Source: Acidobacteriota bacterium (GTDB taxonomy: Bacteria; Acidobacteriota; Terriglobia; Acidiferrales; UBA7541). From it: 64,000 nt of DNA. Shown piece after piece: positions 24,198 through 32,885 of the stretch (the stretch's first letter is position 1; each line of letters begins with the position of its first letter). The DNA lies in contig JACQDE010000049.1 of assembly GCA_016201285.1 (NCBI GenBank), positions 1-64,000 of the forward strand, in the 5' to 3' direction. The notes below the pieces were generated by a model. The model was not told the origin of the DNA and did not search any database. It saw only the letters and a program-made list of their open reading frames with translations. The translations under genes and the position numbers were made by a program.

Positions 24198-25925
24198 CTA
24201 GCGAGCAGCACCCGACGGCTGGCGGGCATGGCCGTTCGCAGCGTCCTCCTTCACTTTGAACTGGCTGACCAGGTTCTGGAGATCGAGCGCCAGGCTGGAG
24301 AGCTCGTGGCAGGCCTTGGCCGACTCCTGAGCGCCCGATGCCGATTCCTGGGTGATCTTGGCGATCTGCTCGATGTTGGCGTTCACCTGCTCGGTGGCGC
24401 TGGATTGCTCGGTGGCGGCCGTGGCGATGTGGGTGATCATCTCGCCCACCTGCTCGGCGACCTGAATGATGTCCTTCAGTGAGCTGCCGGCCTGGGTGGT
24501 GGTTTCGACGCCGGACTCCACCTGTCCCGTCCCGGCCTGCATGGCCTCGACAGCGCTCTTCGTCTCCACCTGGATGTTCTTGATCATCCCGGCGATTTCC
24601 TTGGTGGCCTTGCTGGTGCGCTCGGCCAGCTTGCGCACTTCGTCGGCCACCACGGCGAAGCCGCGGCCCTGTTCGCCGGCGCGCGCCGCTTCGATGGCCG
24701 CGTTCAAGGCGAGGAGGTTGGTCTGGTCGGCGATGTCGTCAATTACGCTGATGATGGCGCCGATTTGGTCGGAACTCGCGCCGAGTTCCTGGACCTTTTT
24801 GGCCGTCTGGCCCACGGAATGGGCGATGGCGCGCATCTTCATGAGCGCATCCTCGACGATCTTGCCGCCCTGGCGGGCGGTGTCGGCGGCATGACGGGCG
24901 GAGTCGGCAGCCTTGTTGGAGCTTTCCGAAACCTGGGCCACGGTGGAGGACATCTGCTGCATGGCGGTGGCCACCTGGTGGGTCTGGTCGCGCTGCGTAT
25001 CCGAGCCCTGGGCCTGCTGCGTGGCCGAGCTGGAGATCTCCTCGCTGGCGCTGGCGATCCGCTCCGCCGCGGAGGAGACCGAGGTCACCGTCGAATGCAG
25101 GTTGTTCTTCATCCGGTTCAGCGCTGTCATGGCCTCGCCGAGTTCGTCCTGCGCTCCCACCTGAATGTCCGGGACGGCGAGGTTGTTGTTGGCGATCTCA
25201 TTGGCAAAGTCAACCGACTCGCGCACCGGCTTGATAACCAGCTTGCGAACAAGGAAGAAGACCACTCCGCTGGCGGTCAGCAGGGTGCAGAAGCTGATCA
25301 GAAAGATGCTGATCGAGTTCGATCTGGACTCCTCGAGGAGGACGTCGGTCGGCGCCGTCACGGAGAATGCCGCGCGCAACTCGCCGACTTTCATGCCTTC
25401 CTTGGGGTACCCGACCGGATCTTTCTGGCCCACGGGGTCGCCGTGGCAAATCAGGCAGTCCTGGCTGACGCGGACGGGTTGCGCATAGCGCATGAACTCG
25501 CGGCCATTGATGACACTCCGTTCGAAGAATTCCTTGCGGGATGCATCCCCTTCGAAGGCTTGCAGAGCGCGGCGCTCGAAATCGTCGGCGGTATTGTTAG
25601 GGTTGCGGGGTTTGAGGGAAGGCGTCTTGAAGGTCATGCCTTCCTTTTCGGCGTACTGCCGGGCCACCTGCCAGGCGGCCACAACGGGTACCTGCTCGAG
25701 GTACTTGAACTTGCCGTCAGGAACGAGCTTCTTGAGGTTGCCGCCGTACCATTCGCGCACGGAGCCAGCCATGCCGGTGATGTGGCGCAACTTCTCGCGG
25801 AAGGCATTCTCCGATTGCCTGTTGATGCGGCTTTGGGTGACCCAAAAACTCGCCGCCGAGGTCATCACCAGCGTGACCACAATGGCGCCAACGATTTTCG
25901 GTGTGAGTTTCATGTTGCTGAACAT
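24198..25925 (-). CDS. Methyl-accepting chemotaxis protein with DUF3365 haem-c sensor
   Basis: 575 residues from ATG 25925 (GGAGGAGATCGAAC upstream). TM1 at about 10-28, periplasmic DUF3365/Tll0287-like domain at 30-200, TM2 at about 205-227, HAMP, then a methyl-accepting domain whose hairpin tip carries the conserved [20 protein letters not shown]. The sensor holds C157-L-I-C160-H161, the c-type haem attachment motif, in the expected periplasmic location, so it probably senses redox or a gas ligand. The N-terminal Rxxxxx[14 protein letters not shown] region agrees with the family. Only full receptor gene in the window. Confidence 0.9.
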   Translation of the reverse strand: MFSNMKLTPKIVGAIVVTLVMTSAASFWVTQSRINRQSENAFREKLRHITGMAGSVREWYGGNLKKLVPDGKFKYLEQVPVVAAWQVARQYAEKEGMTFKTPSLKPRNPNNTADDFERRALQAFEGDASRKEFFERSVINGREFMRYAQPVRVSQDCLICHGDPVGQKDPVGYPKEGMKVGELRAAFSVTAPTDVLLEESRSNSISIFLISFCTLLTASGVVFFLVRKLVIKPVRESVDFANEIANNNLAVPDIQVGAQDELGEAMTALNRMKNNLHSTVTSVSSAAERIASASEEISSSATQQAQGSDTQRDQTHQVATAMQQMSSTVAQVSESSNKAADSARHAADTARQGGKIVEDALMKMRAIAHSVGQTAKKVQELGASSDQIGAIISVIDDIADQTNLLALNAAIEAARAGEQGRGFAVVADEVRKLAERTSKATKEIAGMIKNIQVETKSAVEAMQAGTGQVESGVETTTQAGSSLKDIIQVAEQVGEMITHIATAATEQSSATEQVNANIEQIAKITQESASGAQESAKACHELSSLALDLQNLVSQFKVKEDAANGHARQPSGAAR

Positions 25926-25996
25926 GTTCGATCTCCTCCACAAAGTAAGGCTCGAATCCAGCCAAGCCAGCAGCCCCATGCTGCGTCCCAAACCCA

Positions 25997-26023
25997 CTAT
26001 CGGCGGGAGCGCAAATGTCTGGA
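25997..26023 (-). promoter_or_regulatory. Candidate sigma-28-like promoter of the chemoreceptor gene
   Basis: Reverse strand TCCA-N15-GCCGATAG. The -10 matches 7 of 8 consensus bases but the -35 is poor. It lies 72 bases upstream of the ATG. Confidence 0.4.
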
Positions 26024-26091
26024 GTAAAAACTCAAGATTCTTTCAGAAGGGGGATGCCAGGCTGTTGGCGGGAAACGTCAGCAAATACGCA

Positions 26092-26120
26092 CGCACCCGG
26101 CCGCGTGGCGACCGGGTGCG
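26092..26120 (-). terminator. Hairpin downstream of the porin-like gene
   Basis: CGCACCCGG (26092-26100) pairs perfectly with CCGGGTGCG (26112-26120) around an 11-base loop, 35 bases after the stop codon. No T-run. Confidence 0.5.
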
Positions 26121-26154
26121 CAGGTAAAGCAGAACCGGGCCAGTGAAATACGGA

Positions 26155-27258
26155 CTAGCGCATCATCTTGTCGACGAGCCACCCGAAGTCATAGCGGACG
26201 ATCACCTGGCCGCGGTAGTGGCCATTGTAGCGGGTGTGGTCGAGCTTCCGCGAGCCCATGGCGATGACGGTGAAGTTCTTGAACGGCTTGGACTGGATGG
26301 TCCAGCCGAGGCGGCGGCCGCGGCCGTAGAAGTCGCCGACCTGCCACATCTGCGTGTAGTCCGCGTTGTTCTGGTACATCTCGTTCAGCACATGGCTGTA
26401 GAAGACTCCCAAGCGAAGACGATCGCGGAAAACGCCCTTGGAAACCGAGGCGGCCCAGGCGGAGGAGTCCTGCTGAGTCATGCGCTGGGTCCACTCGAGA
26501 CGAACTGTATCGAGGAACCAGGTGGGGATCTTCGTCACGTTCGCGCCGAGGCGTGCATAGCGCACGCTGTTGAGCGAGAAGAATTCCGCCGAAGCATCAA
26601 GGTTTTCCGCAAAGCGCTTCTGCGCGAGCACCTGCCAGTAATTGGCCGTGCCCATGCGGTGGAAACGGTCGAAGACGCTGGGCTGGGTAAACATTCCGAC
26701 GTAGCCGGCGGTGACGCTGACTTTGTTGGGCATCCAGCCGTGGCCGGAGCCGGTGAACTTCATGCGGTAGCCGGTCATCCAGCCGTCGTCGTCGGCGTAG
26801 GTCATCTCCGTGCCGGCGCCGCGGTCAAACTCGATACCGCCGACCTGGAATTCCGCGTGGCGGCCGAACTTCTGGCCGAAGTAGAAGGACTTGATGTACA
26901 TGACGCCATCGCGCGAGTTGCGCCCCACGCCGGAGTAGTTCCAGCTCAACCCGAACCGGTAGCCGGTCTCCGCACGCACGTACAGATAGCTGCTGCCGGA
27001 CGGCACGAAGTTGAATTGAGTGCGAGTGCTGAGGCGGTACTGCATGTCCGCGTCCTTGGGAAGCTTATCGTTGTAGCGCCAGCGCAGGCCCGCATCGGCG
27101 CCAAGAATCTTGACATGCCGCGTCCAGAAATTCTGCACGACGGAGGGACTTGCGGAGGAAGCTGCCGCCGCGTCGTCATCATCCGCCCACACCGCCGCAG
27201 GCTGGATGAACAACAGGCCCAGCAGCAGCCCGAACCAAACTTTCCGACCATACCCCAT
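26155..27258 (-). CDS. Porin-like outer-membrane beta-barrel protein
   Basis: 367 residues. Signal peptide MGYGRKVWFGLLLGLLFIQPAAVWA, then a barrel of alternating aromatic/polar strands (RLSTRTQFNF, LYVRAETGYRFGLSW, AEFQVGGIEFDRG) and a C-terminal strand (VIVRYDFGWLVDKMMR) that lacks the canonical terminal phenylalanine. It resembles alginate-export/OprB-like porins in architecture only. It sits between the chemoreceptor and motB, each separately promoted, and has its own sigma-28-like site, so a link to motility or chemotaxis is plausible but unproven. Confidence 0.65.
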   Translation of the reverse strand: MGYGRKVWFGLLLGLLFIQPAAVWADDDDAAAASSASPSVVQNFWTRHVKILGADAGLRWRYNDKLPKDADMQYRLSTRTQFNFVPSGSSYLYVRAETGYRFGLSWNYSGVGRNSRDGVMYIKSFYFGQKFGRHAEFQVGGIEFDRGAGTEMTYADDDGWMTGYRMKFTGSGHGWMPNKVSVTAGYVGMFTQPSVFDRFHRMGTANYWQVLAQKRFAENLDASAEFFSLNSVRYARLGANVTKIPTWFLDTVRLEWTQRMTQQDSSAWAASVSKGVFRDRLRLGVFYSHVLNEMYQNNADYTQMWQVGDFYGRGRRLGWTIQSKPFKNFTVIAMGSRKLDHTRYNGHYRGQVIVRYDFGWLVDKMMR

Positions 27259-27308
27259 TTGGCACCTCTCGAAAGCAATCTGGCTCCGGAGGGAGCCCGT
27301 TAGTTTTC

Positions 27309-27335
27309 ATATCGGTGCCATTCCGGAATTCTTGA
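27309..27335 (-). promoter_or_regulatory. Candidate sigma-28-like promoter of the porin gene
   Basis: Reverse strand TCAA-N15-ACCGATAT; again CTCAAG at the -35 side as in cheA and cheW. It lies 51 bases upstream of the porin ATG. Weaker -10 than the others. Confidence 0.4.
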
Positions 27336-27421
27336 GTGGCCGCGTCAGCGGATATTCGCGCCTTCTGAGAAACTTCTCATCCGCAAAGGGGAAGAACACC
27401 GGATCGGAAGAGCGATGCGGT

Positions 27422-28279
27422 TCAGGGCCCCGAAGGGTGTGGCGGCGCGAGTCCCGCCTGAGGGACCTGCTCCGGCCGAGCGGCGTCGGAGCTGGCGGCC
27501 GCGGAATGAACAACGATGTCCACGCGCCGGTTTGCAGCGCGGCCGTCGGGCGTGTCGTTCTCGGAAACGGGGTGAAACTCGGCGAAGCCGGCGGCCGAAA
27601 GCCGCTGCGGGGAAAAGCCGAAGCGGGTAATAAAGAGCCGGGTGATTTCGGTGGCACGCGTCGTCGAGAGCTCCCAGTTGGATGGAAACCGCCCGGTATG
27701 GATCGGCACGTTGTCCGTGTGGCCTTCAATGCGAACGTTCACGGGATACTGGCCAAGGATCCCCGCAATACGGGCCACCGAATCGATGGACTGCGGGCGG
27801 ATGGTGGGCGAGCCGCTGTCGAAAAACCCTACCTCGCGCAGGCGAATGACGAGCCCCTCGCGCGTCAGAGCGAGGTCCACATCACCGCGCAGGAGTTCCT
27901 TGGCCAGCGCCTGTTTCAGTTGGGATCGCAGCGCAAAGTCCTGGCCTTGCTCCGGAGATGGGCTCAACTGCCGCTTCGGCGCGCCTGCCACCTGAGACAT
28001 GGATTCCGTGTGGGCAACATTCTCGACGGACTGGACAGTGGAAAAAGGCATCGGCTCACTATTGGCGAGAGGCATATGGGTGTTGGACGTTTCAAAAATC
28101 CCCAATTCCTGAAACGCCACCTGGATGGCCATTGCCAGGCGGCCTACCTTTCGCTGGTCCACCTGGGCGGAAGCAAACATCACTACGAAAAAGGCAAAAA
28201 GAAGGGTAATAAAGTCGGCATAGGAGACGAGCCAGCGCTCGTGGTTCACATGCTCGGCATGTTTTTTCTTACGGCTCAT
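27422..28279 (-). CDS. motB: Flagellar motor stator protein MotB
   Basis: 285 residues. Short cytoplasmic N-terminus, one transmembrane helix at about 17-38 carrying the proton-binding D22 in YADFITLLFAFFVV, a plug/linker region, and an OmpA-type peptidoglycan-binding domain (VNVRIEGHTDNVP, LSTTRATEITRLFI, AAGFAE, NRRVDIVV). It anchors the stator to the cell wall. The start overlaps the end of motA by 4 bases. The proline/alanine-rich C-terminal tail is variable in the family. Confidence 0.95.
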   Translation of the reverse strand: MSRKKKHAEHVNHERWLVSYADFITLLFAFFVVMFASAQVDQRKVGRLAMAIQVAFQELGIFETSNTHMPLANSEPMPFSTVQSVENVAHTESMSQVAGAPKRQLSPSPEQGQDFALRSQLKQALAKELLRGDVDLALTREGLVIRLREVGFFDSGSPTIRPQSIDSVARIAGILGQYPVNVRIEGHTDNVPIHTGRFPSNWELSTTRATEITRLFITRFGFSPQRLSAAGFAEFHPVSENDTPDGRAANRRVDIVVHSAAASSDAARPEQVPQAGLAPPHPSGP

Positions 28280-29052
28280 TTTGGAGCGGCCTCTGCCGCC
28301 GCCTCGTCCTTATCAGCCAGATAGCCCAGAAGTTTCGTTTCCAGCATGCGCGGGTTCATGCCTTCGAGGATGGACACGACGCCCTCCAGCATCATTTCTT
28401 TGATGACGTGTTCCTGGCGGATTTTGATCTTCAGCTTGCCGGCCGAGGGGAGGAACAGGAGGTTGGAGGCGCCCACGCCATAAATGGTGGCCACGAAAGC
28501 CACGGCGATGCCCTTGCCCACCTCTTCGATGTTGTCGAGGTGCTGCATGACCTGGATGAGCCCCAGGACCGCGCCGATGATGCCGACCGTCGGGGCGTAG
28601 CCGCCGGCGGCTTCAAAGACCTGCGGAATTTTTTCCTCGTGCTCGGCGCCGTTATCCAGCACCAGTTCCATCATCTTGCGCAGCTCCTGTGGCTCGGTGC
28701 CGTCCACCGCCAGCATGAGGCACTTTTTCAGGAACGGCTCGTGGATGTTGGCTAGTTCGGCGTCGAGCGAAACGATGCCTTCCTTGCGGGCCTTGTTCGC
28801 ATACCCAACAATTTCCGTGACGACCCCGCGTGGATCTTTCCCATGATCAAAAAAAACGTGGGACAGGGCTTTGACCGCGGCCATCACGACGGCCAGCGGA
28901 AACTGCACCATCACCGCACCAAACGTCCCTCCAAAGACGATCATGGCGGCGGTCGGCTGCGTAATCTGGCCGACGTTGCCGCCTTCGATGATCAGCCCGG
29001 CCAGAATCCCGCCGATCGCCAGGACAATTCCGCCGATGGTGCTCTTGTCCAC
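28276..29052 (-). CDS. motA: Flagellar motor stator protein MotA
   Basis: 258 residues with four membrane helices (about 5-25, 34-52, 148-170, 182-204) and the cytoplasmic loop between helices 2 and 3 that touches the rotor protein FliG. GGYAPTVGIIGAVLGLI contains the conserved proline of helix 3. Forms the proton channel with MotB. It overlaps motB by 4 bases and follows flbD by 12 bases, giving a flbD-motA-motB operon. Confidence 0.95.
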   Translation of the reverse strand: MDKSTIGGIVLAIGGILAGLIIEGGNVGQITQPTAAMIVFGGTFGAVMVQFPLAVVMAAVKALSHVFFDHGKDPRGVVTEIVGYANKARKEGIVSLDAELANIHEPFLKKCLMLAVDGTEPQELRKMMELVLDNGAEHEEKIPQVFEAAGGYAPTVGIIGAVLGLIQVMQHLDNIEEVGKGIAVAFVATIYGVGASNLLFLPSAGKLKIKIRQEHVIKEMMLEGVVSILEGMNPRMLETKLLGYLADKDEAAAEAAPK

Positions 29053-29064
29053 GCGAAACTCTCC

Positions 29065-29340
29065 TCAGTCCGATTCCGCGTCCTTTTCTACCGCACTGCT
29101 GGCCAAACTGGCGACGGATGCCGAATGCAAGGCGGCGCCGGTGTCCGCCGGAGTCAACCCGGCCAGGAGCTTCCGCCGGTAGTCGAAAATGCGCATCACA
29201 ACCTGCTGCAAGGTTTCCGAGACGATGATCTTTTCGCCGGTGACCAGCGTGATGACGGTGTCCGGGGAATTCTCGACATATTTGACCAGGTCCGCGTTGA
29301 GAACGAGCGGGTTGTGATTCAGGCGTGTCAGCTCAATCAT
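29065..29340 (-). CDS. flbD: Flagellar protein FlbD
   Basis: 91 residues. The first 60 match the small FlbD family (MIELTRLN, NADLVKYVENSPDTVITLVTGEKIIVSE), whose members sit in flagellar operons next to motA; the function is not established. The C-terminal 30 residues (Ala/Ser-rich) are an extension. This is the Borrelia/Firmicutes-type small FlbD, unrelated to the Caulobacter NtrC-type regulator of the same name. First gene of the motAB operon. Confidence 0.88.
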   Translation of the reverse strand: MIELTRLNHNPLVLNADLVKYVENSPDTVITLVTGEKIIVSETLQQVVMRIFDYRRKLLAGLTPADTGAALHSASVASLASSAVEKDAESD

Positions 29341-29410
29341 TGTTCCCCTGCTTCTTTCCGGAGCACTCTGCCGCGCCCGCCAGTTTGAGACAGACGCCGC
29401 TCGGGTCCCT

Positions 29411-29437
29411 TCATCGGCAATTTTCCTCCATTCGTTA
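29411..29437 (-). promoter_or_regulatory. Candidate sigma-28 promoter of flbD-motA-motB
   Basis: Reverse strand TAAC-N15-GCCGATGA: three of four -35 bases and seven of eight -10 bases agree with the FliA consensus. It lies 71 bases upstream of the flbD ATG. Confidence 0.6.
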
Positions 29438-29511
29438 GCCGGATCGAAAGAAGAGCTCTTTGACGCGGGAAAGCCGAATGCCTGGCCCAGCCGGGCGGCG
29501 CGGGAGCAAAC

Positions 29512-29527
29512 TGGCCCTCCGCGTGCT
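29512..29527 (+). promoter_or_regulatory. Candidate sigma-54 (-24/-12) promoter facing gmd
   Basis: TGGCCCTCCGCGTGCT: GG at -24 and GC at -12 with the required 10-base gap. It shares TGGCC-N5-CGTGC with the site upstream of flgF. About 180 bases before the gmd ATG. Confidence 0.4.
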
Positions 29528-29571
29528 TTTACCCCTGGCGTGAATGCACGCTAGCCGCTGCTGGGAAGTGA

Positions 29572-30738
<1,167 letters not shown>

Positions 30739-30765
30739 TTCAATCGAACAGAGGAGACAGCACCA

Positions 30766-31371
30766 ATGCGCAACCAAGAGCAGTATCAGCAGGGAGTTCA
30801 ACTGTTCCACGCAGGTCAGATCGAGGAGGCCGCCCGCCTGATCGGTGAAGCGATCCAGGCGGAGGAATCCACCGAGCGCTGGAACGACTGGGCCACGGTC
30901 CAGGTGGCGCGCGAGCAAATCGCGGAGGCCGAACACGGCTACCGTCGAGCGCTCGAGATGAGCCCGACCAACGCGCAAGCCGCGGCCAACCTGGGCGTGA
31001 TCCTGGTGAGCCAAGGCCGCAAAGCCGAGGCGTTGCTCTATCTCGCACAGGGCGCCGCCGGACTGAACGAGCCGGAGCGCAGCACCATCGCGCGCCTGCT
31101 CGAAGAGTGCCGCGCCGAACAACCCATCACCGCCGCGAACACGGGGGTTTCCGGCCCGGCCGCCATCCGGCCCACGACCGCGCTCGACCTCTTCATCCTG
31201 AAGACGCTGCGCGAGCACGCCGAAGCCATCCACATCATCACCACCCGCCTGCTGGCCCTGCAGGAACAGGCGGAAAAGGCTGCGCCGCAGACGATTGTCG
31301 CGCCGCGAACGGTCGTAGCGGCGCGCAGCACGTCGCGAATGCTCTCCCGGCACGCAAAGAGCGGCAAGTAA
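30766..31371 (+). CDS. TPR protein with ERWNDWAT module
   Basis: 201 residues from ATG 30766 (CAGAGGAGACAG upstream). Residues 5-115 hold TPR-like helix pairs beginning QEQYQQGVQLFHAGQIEEA, with the signature ERWNDWATVQ and YRRALEMSPTNAQAAANLG. The C-terminal part is an Ala/Arg-rich helical tail. The same module recurs in a broken copy just downstream and in the middle of the 32882 glycosyltransferase. Probably a scaffold or substrate-binding partner for the glycosyltransferases. Confidence 0.7.
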   Translation: MRNQEQYQQGVQLFHAGQIEEAARLIGEAIQAEESTERWNDWATVQVAREQIAEAEHGYRRALEMSPTNAQAAANLGVILVSQGRKAEALLYLAQGAAGLNEPERSTIARLLEECRAEQPITAANTGVSGPAAIRPTTALDLFILKTLREHAEAIHIITTRLLALQEQAEKAAPQTIVAPRTVVAARSTSRMLSRHAKSGK

Positions 31372-31614
31372 GACCGCACAAAGGGCGCCTGGACGCAGGC
31401 TGAAGAACAACACAGGAAGGGTGTGCATTCGTTCCAGGAAGGCCGGATCGAAGAAGCGGTACTCCTCTTCGGGCGCTCGATCGAGAAACAGAAGTCGGGC
31501 GAGAAATGGAACGACTGGGCCACTGCGCAACTGGCGTGTGGCCGCGTCGCTCTCGCTGAACAGGGTCACCGCCGAGCGAAGCAACGATCCTGCCACACAC
31601 GAGGGGCTTCATGA
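31372..31614 (+). pseudogene. Truncated TPR module, remnant of a duplication
   Basis: In the same frame as the preceding TPR gene, directly after its TAA. Residues such as QHRKGVHSFQEGRIEEAVLLF and EKWNDWATAQLACG align with the start of the intact module, but the second half is lost after EQGHRRA, ending at 31614 and overlapping the next gene start by 4 bases. It has no good start of its own (GTG 31423 only). Read-through of the TAA would give a tandem module protein. Confidence 0.6.
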
Positions 31615-32885
31615 CCGCGAACGACAACCTCGAGAGCCGCAGCCAGCTCGTTGAGGAAACGCAAATCGAAACGTGCCAGGCCCGGCCGATTACCCTGGGG
31701 GTCGTCGATATCGGCCACCGGGAAAGGCAATACGTCAACGACGCCTTGAATCGGAACCGGCTGTCGGCCGGCAAGTACGTGGGCGCGTTTGAGCGGCGAT
31801 TCGCGCAGGAACATGGATGCCGCCAGGCGGTCGCGTGCAACAGCGGGACGAGCGCCTTGCAGGTGGCGCTGGCGGCGCTCAAGGAATCCCGTGGCTGGAA
31901 GGACGGGGACGAAGTCCTTGTGCCGGCGCTGACGTTCATTGCCACCTCGAACATCGTGCTCTACAACGGCATGGTCCCGAAGTTCGTGGACGTAAACCCC
32001 TGCACATACAACATTGACGAATCCCTGATTGAAAGCCAAATCACCCCGCGCACTCGGGCCATCATTCCCGTGCATCTGTTCGGCCTTCCCTGCGAAATGG
32101 ACCCGATCGGCGAGATCGCCGCCCGGCACGGCCTGGAGGTGATCGAAGACTCCTGCGAGACGATGTTTGCAAAGTACAAAGGCAGATCCGTAGGCGCCTT
32201 CGGCGCCCTCGGCTGTTTTTCCACCTACATCGCCCACTTGCTGGTCACCGGGGTGGGGGGATTGATTACGACAGACGACGAGGAACTTGCGTTGCTCTGC
32301 CGCAGTCTGATCGCCCACGGCAGGGATCCGATCTATCTCAGCATCGACGACGACAAAGACGTATCCGACAACCAGCTTCGCGAAATCATCTCGCGCCGCT
32401 TTTCCTTTGTTCATCTGGGTTTCAGCTATCGGATCACGGAACTGGAAGGGGCGCTGGGTCTGGCGCAGCTCGAACGGCGGGAGGAGATCATCGGCCAACG
32501 ATGCAGGAATGCAAAGGCCTTGAGCGCCTACCTGCGGCCTTTTGAGGAATACCTTCAGTTGCCCAGCTATCCGCCGTACAGCGACCACTCTTTCATGATG
32601 TATCCGATCGTGGCGCGCGAGCCGGTGGAGCGTGAGGAGCTGATCAACTTCCTCGAACAGCATCAGATCGAAACCCGCTACATGTTCCCCCTGCTGAGCC
32701 AGCCAGTTTATCGGCGACTGTTTGGGGACATCGAGAAGAATTTCCCCGAGGCACAGCGGCTCAGCCGGCGCGGGTTTTATATCGGCTGCCATCACCGGCT
32801 GACCGTGGAGGACATGGCCCACGTGGCGGACGTCTTCGCGGACTACTTTCGCAACCGGGCAGGACGCGTGCGAGGCGAGCGATGA
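31611..32885 (+). CDS. DegT/DnrJ/EryC1-family protein with PLP lysine replaced by His (sugar dehydratase-like)
   Basis: 424 residues of aspartate-aminotransferase fold: NSGTSALQVAL (PLP phosphate), VLVPALTFIATSN, VIEDSCETMFAKYKG (PLP-ring Asp), then CFSTYIAHLLVTGVGG. Ordinary family members have Lys at the position of H209 to bind PLP; here it is His, as in ColD (GDP-4-keto-6-deoxymannose 3-dehydratase) and the DdhC/E1 dehydrases. E1 also needs cysteines for an iron-sulfur cluster in the loop after HGRD; here that loop reads PIYLSIDDDKDV with none. With gmd two genes upstream, a ColD-like 3-deoxygenation is the best guess. Overlaps the next gene by 4 bases. Confidence 0.75.
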   Translation: MTANDNLESRSQLVEETQIETCQARPITLGVVDIGHRERQYVNDALNRNRLSAGKYVGAFERRFAQEHGCRQAVACNSGTSALQVALAALKESRGWKDGDEVLVPALTFIATSNIVLYNGMVPKFVDVNPCTYNIDESLIESQITPRTRAIIPVHLFGLPCEMDPIGEIAARHGLEVIEDSCETMFAKYKGRSVGAFGALGCFSTYIAHLLVTGVGGLITTDDEELALLCRSLIAHGRDPIYLSIDDDKDVSDNQLREIISRRFSFVHLGFSYRITELEGALGLAQLERREEIIGQRCRNAKALSAYLRPFEEYLQLPSYPPYSDHSFMMYPIVAREPVEREELINFLEQHQIETRYMFPLLSQPVYRRLFGDIEKNFPEAQRLSRRGFYIGCHHRLTVEDMAHVADVFADYFRNRAGRVRGER

